A DNA stretch of 64,000 nt from Klebsormidium nitens (Eukaryota > Streptophyta > Klebsormidiophyceae > Klebsormidiales > Klebsormidiaceae). Below, piece after piece: positions 37,801-48,000 of the stretch. Under the pieces are notes generated by a model that saw only the letters and a list, made by a program, of their open reading frames with translations, was not told the origin of the DNA and made no database searches. Made by a program: the position numbers and the translations under genes. Numbering within the stretch: the stretch's first letter is position 1; every line of letters begins with the position of its first letter. The stretch is from the NCBI GenBank assembly GCA_000708835.1, contig DF237222.1:52564-116563 (forward strand), written 5' to 3'.

Positions 37801-40800
37801 GCCGTCGTGGGGCCGCGGGCGCCCCGGTTGGCACATACAACCAGCTTTTTGAAACTCTTGTGAAATGTCGAACCAACACTAACCTCTTCGTTTCGTCAAA
37901 CCTCCAAGTTTTGTTTCCGGCACGCTAATTAGGAACTGACCTCCTTTCCTGATCTGCAAGGCTGCGAAAGAGGGGGAGCCGTCGTGGGACTCCCCATGGA
38001 CGGGCGGCCCCGTTGGCACTTTCTAACCAGGCTTTCAACCCCAATTTGGTTTCACTACCCACTGGCCCCTTCAGCCAGATTTCTTCAGCTTTCTACATCC
38101 TTTCTAGATTCCTTGTAGAGCCCCGATTTCACATATCAACCAAGTTTTCATTCTCTTTTGTTCGGCCAGGTTCCGTCTCTTTTTTCGCTTCGTTAATCCA
38201 ACCCTGACCTCTTTCTCTAAACCTCCTAGGCTGCGAAAGAGGGCAAGCCGTTGTGGGACTCCCCGTTGGGCCGCCGCTGCCTGAAACAGCTCCACCGACA
38301 GGATCCGGTGTACTTGAGAAAAGACTCTAATTGTGATAAAGCAAGTGGGTTTGGGGTGAGCTAAACCTTGCGTTCTCATCAACGCCCCCAGGCTGCAAAA
38401 GAGGGCGAGCCGTCGTGGGACTCCCCGTGGGGCCGCGGACGCCCTGGGTGGCACATCATCAACCACGCTTTCGACCCTGGATCCGCTAATCCACGATTAC
38501 GACGTTCGTTTTTGTTACCGCTGACAAGAATTGGACCTCCTTTCTTAACCCGTCAGGCTGCAAAAGAGGGCGAGCCGTCGTGGGAGTCCCCGTGGGGCCG
38601 CGGGCGCCCCGGTTGGCATATCGAGTGCAGCGCGATGTCCGCGGAACACCTCGGGGAGGCGTTCGACATCCACGGGGGGGGCCAGGATTTGGTGTTTCCG
38701 CACCACGAGAACGAGCTGGCGCAGAGCCGCGCGGCGTGCGCGCACGCGCACGTGGGCTACTGGGTGCACAACGGCTTCGTGACGGTGGACGAGGAGAAGA
38801 TGAGCAAGTCGCTGGGCAACTTCTTCACGATCCGGGACGTGAGTCGTTGGCGTTTCTTCTTTACTTGACTAGGGCTCCTTTCTGAAGATGACCTGATTTC
38901 GGCGTCCAGAAAATGTGATGATAAACAAGGGGAAGATGAGCACGTCCTTGGGATTCTTCACCATCCGGGACGGGAGTCGTTTTCAATGCTTCCTCAGTCG
39001 TTTTGAATGTTGCTACTTGAAGGTATCTAACTCTGGATACAAAAGAGAGAGACGGCGGACGAGGAGAGAATGACAGGTGGAGTTTCCTTACTATCCAGGA
39101 CGTGACTCGTTGCTGATGCTTCCTGTCGACTGAAGGTGTTCCTTCCCTCCGTAGCTAATCTGGAAACAAACGGAATGGACGGTGGACGAGGAGACGATAA
39201 GCAAGTCGCTGGAAATCTCTTTACCATCCGGGACGTGGGACGTTGAAAGTGCTATCTTGAGTCGACCAGAGTGTGCTTCTGAAAGGAACGCGGTTAGTTG
39301 GAGACTGAAGAATGTGACGTTGGACGCACAAAATGGACAAGACTCGATGACCTCTTCACCATCCGGATGTGGCTTGCCGTTTGACTCTCGTGTATTTCCA
39401 AAGTTCGATCTGTCTTCATTAATGCGACGGCCTATCTTTATGAGAGCTCCATTTACCGGGCCAAATGCTGGTTGCCTATTTATAGCCTAAAGAAGCAGCC
39501 AAATCAGCGCTGAGGAAAGGAACCCTTCTGATGGGCAATCAATCAGTTCCGCCTTTGGAGTCGTGGAGGCTCTGACGATCCCCAATTTGGTATTTGCTCT
39601 TTGTCCTCTCGTCTAACTTGTTGTCCTGCTTGACCTGGGAGACCCCTCTACGGATAGCAAAACCAAGCAAAAGATGAAGAGAATTTAAACCAGTGGTTTG
39701 GTGGGTCTGCGTGCAGGTTTTGAAAGAGTTCCACCCGTTGGCCCTCCGGTGGTTCCTCATCGGCACGCAATACCGCAGCCCAATCAACTACTCACGGGCG
39801 CAACTCGACCAGGCGTCGGACCGGCTGTATTATCTTTGCCAGGTGAACAAGCGTTGAATCTCCGCTTTCAGTAAAGAGACAAAACAGATATGAGCTATAT
39901 GTATTGAAGATTGACTGCCCCGAATTTCTGCTCGGTCCGTCTGGATGTGACACGAGAACTGGGTCGCTATCTGACAGAAAAACAGGACGTGTCGTGGGGC
40001 CTCAAGTCGGTTTGGTCGCTTGCGACTGGGACGTTGATTGTCTCCAGTCGTTGGACATCAGCGGCTTGAGCAAGCCGGCGCTCTTTCTTGCTGAATTTTA
40101 TTGGTACACAAAGAATTCAAAGGTGCAGAGGACATCCAAGGAGACACAGGTTCCAAATCTGGAACGGCGACGTTGCATCCGAGTCTCCGGCCAGTTGACG
40201 TTACGGACACCTCGTCAGAAAAGCACGTGGTCCGTGCGCTTTAGGGGCGCGCGAAGTTCAAACTTTGTGGACCGCTGACCGCTCGAAGTCCTCTGCAGCC
40301 CGTACAATGCTGTCACGACCTTGTAACAAATGTTGCGATAACAAAAGGCGCGGCCTCGACGAAATGCTTCATTCCGTCTGCGAGAGACGAACAGTCCGTC
40401 GATGACATCATGTAACCCTGCTTTTGAGGGCCCCGAGAATTTCAAACGCTGACGGTTGAAGTCCTCTGGCAGACCGTGCAAGACGCGCACGACCCTTTAG
40501 TAGCGCCGCCATCCGACTAGCAAATCACTCTATTTTTGGCCACTCTGCGAAGGTTCAAAATTCCATCGAAGATGATCTAAGGCCGGTGTTCAAGGAACCA
40601 TAAGAGTCCAGTCTTCGCGGACCACTAACGAAGTTCGAAGGTTTTTGCAGCCCGTGCAAGACGCTCACGACCTTTTGGCGGACAGTGCGGACACGGATGG
40701 GGTCGCCGCTACAGCGGATTTCTCTGTTCTTGGCCACTTTGCGAAGGTCCAAAATTCCGTCGAAGGTAACTTAAGTACGGTGTTCAAGGAACCATAGGAG

Positions 40801-42456
40801 TCCAGTCTTCGCGGACCACTGATGGTCGACTTCTTTTGCAGACCGTGCAAGACGCGCACGACCTTTTGACGGACAGTGCGGACACGGACGGGGGCGCAGC
40901 GTCCGCAGAAGCGAGCACCAGCGCGGCGGCCCTCCGGGGGGGTTTCGAAGACTCGATGTCGGACGATCTAAACACCCCCAAAGCGGTGGCGGCGCTGTCG
41001 GAGCCGCTCAAGCTCATGAATGACCTGATGCACACCAAGAAGGTGCTTAAAACCTTTTGTTTGCTCATCTGTAGTCCCGAGAGTCGGAGGCGGAATGTGT
41101 GTGATTCGTTTGGTTGCGGCGTTCTGCTTGGTCTTCTCAGGTGCTCGTTCCACTCCGCCTTGTTCACATCGAAAAGGGTAAGGAACATGGGGTTTTGGGC
41201 TCTTGAAAGAAACCTGGGGTTTCAAGCTCTTGTAAGGAAGACGGGGTTTTGGGCTCCGGGTGCGATTATCGGAAACGACCAGCTTTTCAAATACAAATGA
41301 GCGCGACGAGCTGAAATTGCGTTCGCCAGTCTCGGAGTAAGGCTGTGTGCTCCCGTAAGGCCCCTTTCTTGAGATCAACGACATGCTGTGCTCATGATTG
41401 ACCATCTAGATTCTTGAATTCTCTCCAAGTGGTCTCTGCCGGTTTGCATATTGTAACCTTCAGATACTGCATCCGTTCTCGTTTATGTTGCAAAGAGTTG
41501 CACACATGGAGCTTTTTGACAAACGCACTACTCACTTTCTCTGTCGAAGGCTGTCCGTTACTCCGTACTGCGATCTTCCGCCGAGATTTCCGACTGGGAA
41601 AGTCTGAACCCGCATTGCAAGACGAGGCGCGTCCCTCCTTTTACCTCCTTTGCACTTCCGATTCTGTCGGTGGATGTGAGCGCTGGAACCGCAGAATGAA
41701 CGATGACCCATAAGTGGAACTTTCGATCTCCGGCCGTGCCTTTGCGGCTGCCTTCAGAATGGGACGCCAGGTAGAATGTCGTCGGTGCCTCGTTTCTGAT
41801 CCTCGTCATTGCGAATTCCACGCAGGGTCGAAAGGACAAGGCTAGAACAGCCAATCTGCGGCTCTTGTCGAAGGAGGTGCAAAGCGCGGCAGGCATTCTG
41901 GGCTTCGACTTGGAGGACGCGCGCAAAGTAAGCGAAGTCTCTGGTAGCCCTAGAGTCCGGGAGCTCGTTCTTTCCCTTTCTTCCTTCCTTTCTTTTTTGC
42001 TGACAAGGGTGTGCGCTGCTCTCTAGTTTGTTTTGTCATTGTTTTCGCGTTTCGAGGTCTGTTGTGGCTTTTCGCCAGAATTGGAGTTGCACACGCTTTG
42101 GCTATTTCCATTGATGATTCGTCCCCGCGCCGAAAACGATGGGGCCTTGTTGTCTTCTGTTGGGCTGATACCAGATGTAATGGTGTAGCCCCCAAGACTC
42201 TGCCAGTCGCGTTGTACTCACGCCCGCCTGTGCCTGTCAGGTTTTGGACGAGTTGAATGCCTACGCTCTAGCACGAGCGAGGATGACAATAGAAGACTTG
42301 CGAGCGCGTATGGACGAGAGGGCGGTCGCTAGGGCAGCAAAGGATTTTGCACGCTCCGATAGCATACGAGCGGAGCTCGCGCAAGTTGGGATCTATCTAA
42401 TGGACGGTGGAGATGGTACGCTATGGAAGCCCGCGCCGGTAGTAGAAAGCGAGTGA
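34876..42456 (+). CDS. CARS: Cysteinyl-tRNA synthetase, organelle type
   Basis: Nine exons, 34876-35519, 35958-36021, 36318-36479, 36877-37047, 38557-38838, 39717-39842, 40842-41042, 41826-41927 and 42241-42456, give 655 residues. The enzyme charges tRNA-Cys with cysteine. The class I motifs are HIGH (200-203) and KMSKS (428-432). The zinc ligands are in [10 protein letters not shown] (Cys191), HIECSAMS (Cys371) and [11 protein letters not shown] (396-399). The 150-residue N-terminal extension is basic and Ser/Leu-rich, as expected for mitochondrial or plastid targeting, and is longer than usual. The start is the first ATG in the open 5' frame. Intron 1 uses a GC donor (TTCAG|GCAAGT), which is needed to complete the arginine codon. 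Introns 4, 5 and 6 are packed with exon-edge copies. The C-terminal tRNA-binding part ends in exon 9. Confidence 0.95.
37781..38556 (+). repeat. Four tandem copies of the exon 5 start, cysteinyl-tRNA synthetase intron 4
   Basis: The exon 5 start GCTGCAAAAGAGGGCGAGCC (real junction 38557) recurs with junctions at 38392, 38230, 37961 and 37784. Spacings are 165, 162, 269 and 177 bp. All four keep AG|GCTGC. Similarity runs on for about 75 bp into the exon, through CCGTCGTGGG and GGCCGCGGGCGCCCC. The copy at 38392 is nearly identical, lies exactly 55 codons upstream, and is open through to the real exon. More distant copies have frame-breaking indels. Confidence 0.95.
38839..39370 (+). repeat. 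Four tandem copies of the exon 5 end, cysteinyl-tRNA synthetase intron 5
   Basis: The exon 5 end (GACGAGGAGAAGATGAGCAA ... ATCCGGGAC|GTGAGTCGTTG, ending 38838) is repeated with equivalent ends at about 38971, 39101, 39234 and 39367. Spacings are 133, 130, 133 and 133 bp. The copies therefore carry the KMSKS-coding segment in decayed form. The copies at 39101 and 39234 keep a GT at the donor position; the other two do not. Here the unit is exon end plus donor plus intron start, the mirror image of intron 4. Confidence 0.93.
40100..40841 (+). repeat. Three or four tandem copies of the exon 7 start, cysteinyl-tRNA synthetase intron 6
   Basis: The real junction TTTGCAG|ACCGTGCAAGACGCGCACG (40842) is echoed at 40651, 40473 and 40299, with a possible fourth near 40127. 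Spacings are 191, 178, 174 and about 172 bp. The 40651 copy continues for more than 50 bp (GACAGTGCGGACACGG). The units also share intronic segments such as TTGGCCACTNTGCGAAGG and GTCCAGTCTTCGCGGACCAC. Acceptor AGs are retained in all three clear copies. Confidence 0.92.
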
Positions 42457-43552
42457 AGCTTGGACTGATCGTGCACCACTCCAATTTGCTGGTCCTCTAC
42501 CAAGTCTTGAGCAAAGTCAGCAGTACAGTCTGTCCAAGGTCGCCAGTGTGCATATGCCCTCAAGTCGAGGGCAGATTTGGTGCCGGTTGATTTGCACTTT
42601 CAATGAAGATCCATCGAAGGCTGCACATACCAGAAGCATCTGACTTCGAAGTTGGATGCGATCTCGAGTCTGGCGTGCTTAGATTTCGATATTGGATCAT
42701 TCTGCAAAGGCGAATCCCAGACTCGATTCGAAAGGAGCCCGGCCTACGAGACAAGCGAAGGCATGGTTTGGTGGGCAACGTACTAATCAATTCTACAGCG
42801 CGGCAGTTGACCGGCCAGGGGAGGACGGCAGAAGTTGGTTCAACGAGCCAATCTGATCAGAGTGAAATCAGTCATTTACCTGCAACCGAATTTTCTCATT
42901 CAATTGTCCTAGCTGTATATGCTTCAACCGTGTACGACGGTGGACCGGACACTGTAAAACCGGCTAGGTATCCTGTTAACTGCGAAACTCCAACTGGAGT
43001 CTTGCAGTTTGATTGCATGCCAGTGCGATATCAATTGATTACGTCGTAACCCGATATCAGGTTTACATGTTGAGTGTGTACGTGTACGTGCCCGTATAAT
43101 CGTCAATTGGAGTTTTGAACAAGTAATATCCATGCAGAATTGCGCATGCACTTCGCTGCTTTCGTGATGTGGCGCGGCCAGTGACACATACTAGATATGT
43201 ATGTGCTGCCTGGCAGCGGATCGTATTTCGCACATGAAATTATACCGAGACAGTTCACGTCGCGAGCTCTGGCACGGAATGCATGAATGGCCCATGGCTA
43301 TCATAGTAGACACGGCGACCGGCCGCGGGGGCACTAGCTGAAATAAGCCAGGCCCACGGTGGGCCGCCTACGCCTGGGGCCTACGTGCAGCTGCCCGGCC
43401 CGGGGAACTAGGAACCTAGCCACCCACCGAGCCACCGGCCAGTCCCGGGTACCGGTATGTTATTAGCTTCCGTGCCTACTAGTTAGCTTGCTCAGCTAGG
43501 TACAATCATTGCTCAGCGCTCAGGATCCATGATCGTGATGGATGATGGTAGG

Positions 43553-43583
43553 TTTTAGGGTTTTAGGGTATTAGGGTTTTTAA
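43553..43583 (+). repeat. Interstitial telomere-like tract (TTTTAGGG)
   Basis: Two perfect TTTTAGGG units are followed by TATTAGGG and TTTTTAAGG. TTTTAGGG is the Chlamydomonas-type telomere repeat, also reported from some streptophyte algae. The tract is too short to be a chromosome end and is flanked by ordinary sequence. Confidence 0.75.
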
Positions 43584-43898
43584 GGATCGTCTGAATGCGC
43601 GGCCGCGCGGGTGCGGTCAGGCCGGATCGGCCCGATATATCGTAATCATTTTGCGAGTAACGGATATCGGAGATCATCTGGGTCGATTCTGTCCACCTGT
43701 GACCTCAAATCACGCCGCTTTGGTCTCGACTCGCCAGTCACTCACTTAAGTCTCGGACAATTATGCTGAGCACCTTGAATTAATTCAGCCCTCAAATCAG
43801 CCAATCACAGTACACCACATAATCGACGAATCCACGCATGCTAGCTGTGCTGACATCATTCGTGACCCGTCAAGGAAGCGTTTTGAATGATCTGGCTG

Positions 43899-43930
43899 AT
43901 CAGGGATCAGGGATCAGGGATCAGGGATCA
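43899..43930 (+). repeat. Heptamer microsatellite (GATCAGG)n
   Basis: Four uninterrupted units of GATCAGG, plus a partial unit, sit in otherwise unique intergenic DNA. Confidence 0.9.
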
Positions 43931-45092
43931 CGGGTCGCCACAAGCTTTCGTATCCTAGATGTCAGCTCAAAGCCGACTCCGTCGGCCTCTCGCTTACTTT
44001 TAAGGGTACTTGTCGGCTTCTCCCTTTGGCCCCGGCCTTCGGTGTCGGCTTTCGAGCCGGGTACTTCTAAATCTTGCCGGCTTGTCGGCTTTTCAATGTC
44101 CCAGGTGGCAGGGATCACAGCTACCTAGTCGACTTGTGCCGACCCCTGAAATTTCTGATTCTAATTGTCGCTTCACTTGGAGGTTTGATGTGACCTGTCA
44201 ACAGTCACAGTGTCAGAGACTCCCACACGTCTAGCTCCCACACACACGCAGCACGCTAGTACGACGAAGTAGACTAGCTCCTTTTGTTAGTGTCTCAGGC
44301 TCCGTACTTTCGGTTCAGGACCCAGGTCCTTTGAAAAAAAATGCGTCAGACTGTCAGCTTTACCGTACACTTTGCGGTACAATTTCTATTACGGGTGGAA
44401 TCGGGTCAGGATAAATGGCTTGCAACACTAAAACCAAAAGAACTCTGCCCGGTTGTCACTGTCAGTGACCAACCCTGTTGTCACTTGGAAATGGCGTAAC
44501 CCCAACAAAGCGCTGGTTGATTGCCGTGAACCGTCACAGGTTTGCAACGTAACCCTAATGTCACAGAGAGTGCCCCGGGTCAATGTTAATGTCATTGTCA
44601 GTGTCAATGTCAGTGGCTAACCGCTGAAAGTTCAGGTGCTTCCAGGTAGGTACTTGAGAGTGAATCACACCACTCAGAGTGGCGGACACACTAACATAAG
44701 GAGTCTAGATAGTTTTGCCACACGGACAGGTGCGCACTGGCACTGAGGCTTCATGCAAGCCCCGGGCCCAGGGCTCAGGCAGCAATGTTGAGCGAGTCGT
44801 TGCTTTCTCTCTTGCAACTTGCAAGTTGCGATCACCACTTGGACGGACCGAGAAGAAGCAAGCAACCCCGTGGGTTGCACATTCTGAGGCTGCCCGCCGC
44901 TCTCGACGTCTTCGGACTCTTGACTTCACTCCCACTTCACTGTTGAGCAACACCCCTCCGGCCCTTCTCCTGCTGTCTCCAAATTGAGCTCCATATGTTG
45001 TCAGTCTTCAATTAGGCAGCATTGGCTTCTTCCTGGACGAGTACATTGTCAGCCTTGTATACCCCTCAACTAGCTAGGCTTGAAGGCAGAAA

Positions 45093-48000
45093 ATGGCCCC
45101 TCAGCAGCACAACATGGCCGCCGCCGCACCGCAGGGTCACAGCAACCCCCTGTGGGAAGCGGGGCCCAAGGCCTCGGGTGACATCAGCGGAGGGAAGAAG
45201 GAAAGACACACCTGGGAGAGCTTCGGGAAAACCCTCGCTACCCCCAAACATGCCCAGGGGGGTTTCTTCTCGATGCCCTTCGACCTGTTCCCGTGAGCAA
45301 TTTCCTTCCAAACCTTGATAGCAAGTGTCAGCTCTGAGATCCTGGGTTTGCTGCCTAATTTGAGCCGTCGCTCACATCCCCTTGTTTCCACCCTGCTCCT
45401 TGGTTTTCCACGGAACTCCCCTTGGCATCCCCAAAAAGCTGAATAGGCTGGTTCAATGGATGACAAATTCTCAGCATCCTGATGCAAGAAATACTGGTCC
45501 AAGGAAACGGACCCCGACCTGCGAGAGTTTCTGTGTTCAATGCTGAGGAAGTACATGCACAGTGCCAAGAATTGCTTGCAGAAAACAAGTTGACAGCCCT
45601 TCTTTCCCTGACTCTTCGAACTTTCTGCCTCGGTCAACCCAAAAAAGATGTCAACAGGAGCGTAGACCAGCTCTCTTGTTCGCTTAAATAACATGGACCA
45701 ATGTGAGTCACACTGAGCAAGCAAACAAGCTGCCTAGCTTGGGATGACATGGTAGATCTTGACACTGACTCGGTGCCCATGCAATGCAACGAGTGGCGGT
45801 GTCGCTCAACCAGCAGCTGTTTCATGCAACCCTCTGATGCCAGGAATGTTGGGTTGATGTCAACAGTCTTGGGCAAAAGTAGAATTTAACGTCTGCAACT
45901 GTCCAGGCATGGTGTCTATTTTCTCTCTAGTCATCAAATTGCTAGTTACAAGAGAGCTAAGTGAATTACTGGAAGGAATAAGCTCTTCGTTACGTGTCTC
46001 ATTTTGATATCGCCACAGTGCAGATTTCCAGGCTTGTTTCAGAAGCAAACATCACTGCCTCCTGAATTCTGTGTTGTAGCTCTCTCAATCGATCTCCAGA
46101 TCTCGCTCTTGCTTGACGCTTTTCTAATTTGGTTGTCTCACACCTATTCATTCACGCTGGCAGCTAAACAGAGAGCCCAATCACTCTTGGTCCTCATTAT
46201 GACACCCCTATGATCAGCATCTTCCAACATTGTCATGCACTTAACCCTACCTAACCGTGCAGGTACCATCCGGCAGAAGAGGCAGAAGAGGTCAAGTCGT
46301 GGTCTGGATTCCTGCTGACCGTTCTGAGCGTGCTTATCTTCCTGGCATTCAGCGGCTACAGTAAGTCTACTCAACTATGCTGGCCCTAGGTTGCGCCCTT
46401 GCTTTGACTTTGGTACCTTATAGTGCTCGCCATAAGATTTGAAAGTAAAGCTCGGTCCGCTTTTGCAGTCTGCATATTCTTTTGTGAAATAATAGAACCA
46501 AACAAGAGGTGGGGTGCAACTGTAGGTCTGGGGTCTGGCGCAATTGCTTCCTTCAGTTCTCTATTTGGGTCTGGACTCTGCTCATAACCTTTAAGAGCCC
46601 ATCCTGGTTAGCTAACCCATCCTGGTCAAAGAAGCTGACCAGCAAAACTCTCTGCGCCCCAGCGATCGAGCTATATGCCACCCAGACTTTCCAGAAGTCG
46701 CTCGCCACAGTGGCCTTGAATCCGAACATTGCCGTGACGCCCCAAAGCAACCCAATCCTCTTCCAGGTAAGGAACAAACCGCCCCAACCCCTGAAAAAGG
46801 GTATTCACCTCTTTGTACCCTCCCATTCAATGTCAGTCCCGCTGCAAGTAAAACTTGTGAGCTGGCAAATCTGGGCTCCTTCTCGTGTCTCTGCTGATTG
46901 GAACGTGACCTTAGCATGATTCATTCTCCAAAATGCATCCTACTCCATTGGAACATGAGCGGGCTTTGAGGGTCGGGCAAAGCTGTGAGGCAAGTTGGCT
47001 TAGAGGCTTTCCTTTCTGTGCTGCTATGTGTGGCGCGTTTTCCAAACCTTCAGATTATTAGAAAAATTACTGGGCGAACACACCTGTCAAAACGGAGTCG
47101 AAGTTGGTCGCAAAAAAGCTAAAAGTAGACTCGAAGAAAATCGATACTTGAGAAACCTGAACCCAGATCCAGCACATACACTAGAGACTGAACGCAAAAG
47201 CGCAGACAAAGGATTAGAAGTTAAACCTTTTCCTACGCAGGCCGAATGCTAATCCGCTTCATCAAGCAGCTCGAAGTTGTCAAACCTTGAACCCGAAAAC
47301 TTGACACCTGCAGGCCGGGATGCTGATGCGCTTCATTGGAAACGGCAGCTCCTTCTCCGACCCGACGATCTTCAAGTATGCCTTCAGCGCCAGGGCGGTG
47401 TTGTCCCAGGACTCAAACGGGAAGAGCTCCCGCCTGAACACCCCCCTGAACCTCACAGAGTGCACATTCACCACGGCGCAGGGGAACTCGGGGGGCGATG
47501 GCATCTGCTTCGACTACGATTCCAGTCGGAGTGAGCACCAAGACTTGGGAACACTGCACCTTAGGAAACTTTCTTGCGGTACCGGATTACGGGATATGTG
47601 CCTTTGTGCGTTGTGCATTTTCACAGCGATGGAAGGCAGAATGTATTTCAGGGGTTGACGGCTTCTGCTGCGACTACGAATCCAGTCGGAGTGAGGGGCA
47701 AGACTTACGAACACCGCACCTGAAGAAACCTTTTGAGGTTCCGGATCATTGGGTCTGTGCCTTTTTACGTTACTTTGCGTTTCTGCATTTTCGCAGCTGC
47801 GCAATGTAATGTTCTAGGGCGTGACGGCAACTTTTTGACAAGGAATCCAGTCTGAGTGAGCACCAAGACTTCAAAACAGTTACCATAGCATTGCTTGTCT
47901 TGAGCTTCCGGATTCTCAGATCCATACCTTTGTGCGGTGAGCATTTTGTCCGCGGCGCACATGCAAATTTGGGGGTGACGGCAGCTGCTTCGGATAAGTG

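Larger units (their letters stand above)
42457..45092. other. Intergenic, 2.6 kb
   Basis: This stretch lies between two plus-strand genes. It includes the 3' UTR of cysteinyl-tRNA synthetase, a GC-rich patch (43310-43460), a telomere-like tract, a heptamer repeat and loose GTCAATGT/GTCAGTGT iterations near 44580-44620. No open frame with protein character was found. The bases just before 45093 should hold the next gene's promoter. Confidence 0.5.

Noticed and set aside
37781-41042. CRISPR-like or satellite array
   Set aside because: The repeat units are homologous to the flanking exon, diverge progressively and lie inside introns of a eukaryotic gene. There are no conserved short repeats with unique spacers.
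45137-45724. 195-codon minus-strand ORF
   Set aside because: It is antisense to exon 1 of the two-TM gene and its intron. It is a shadow frame.
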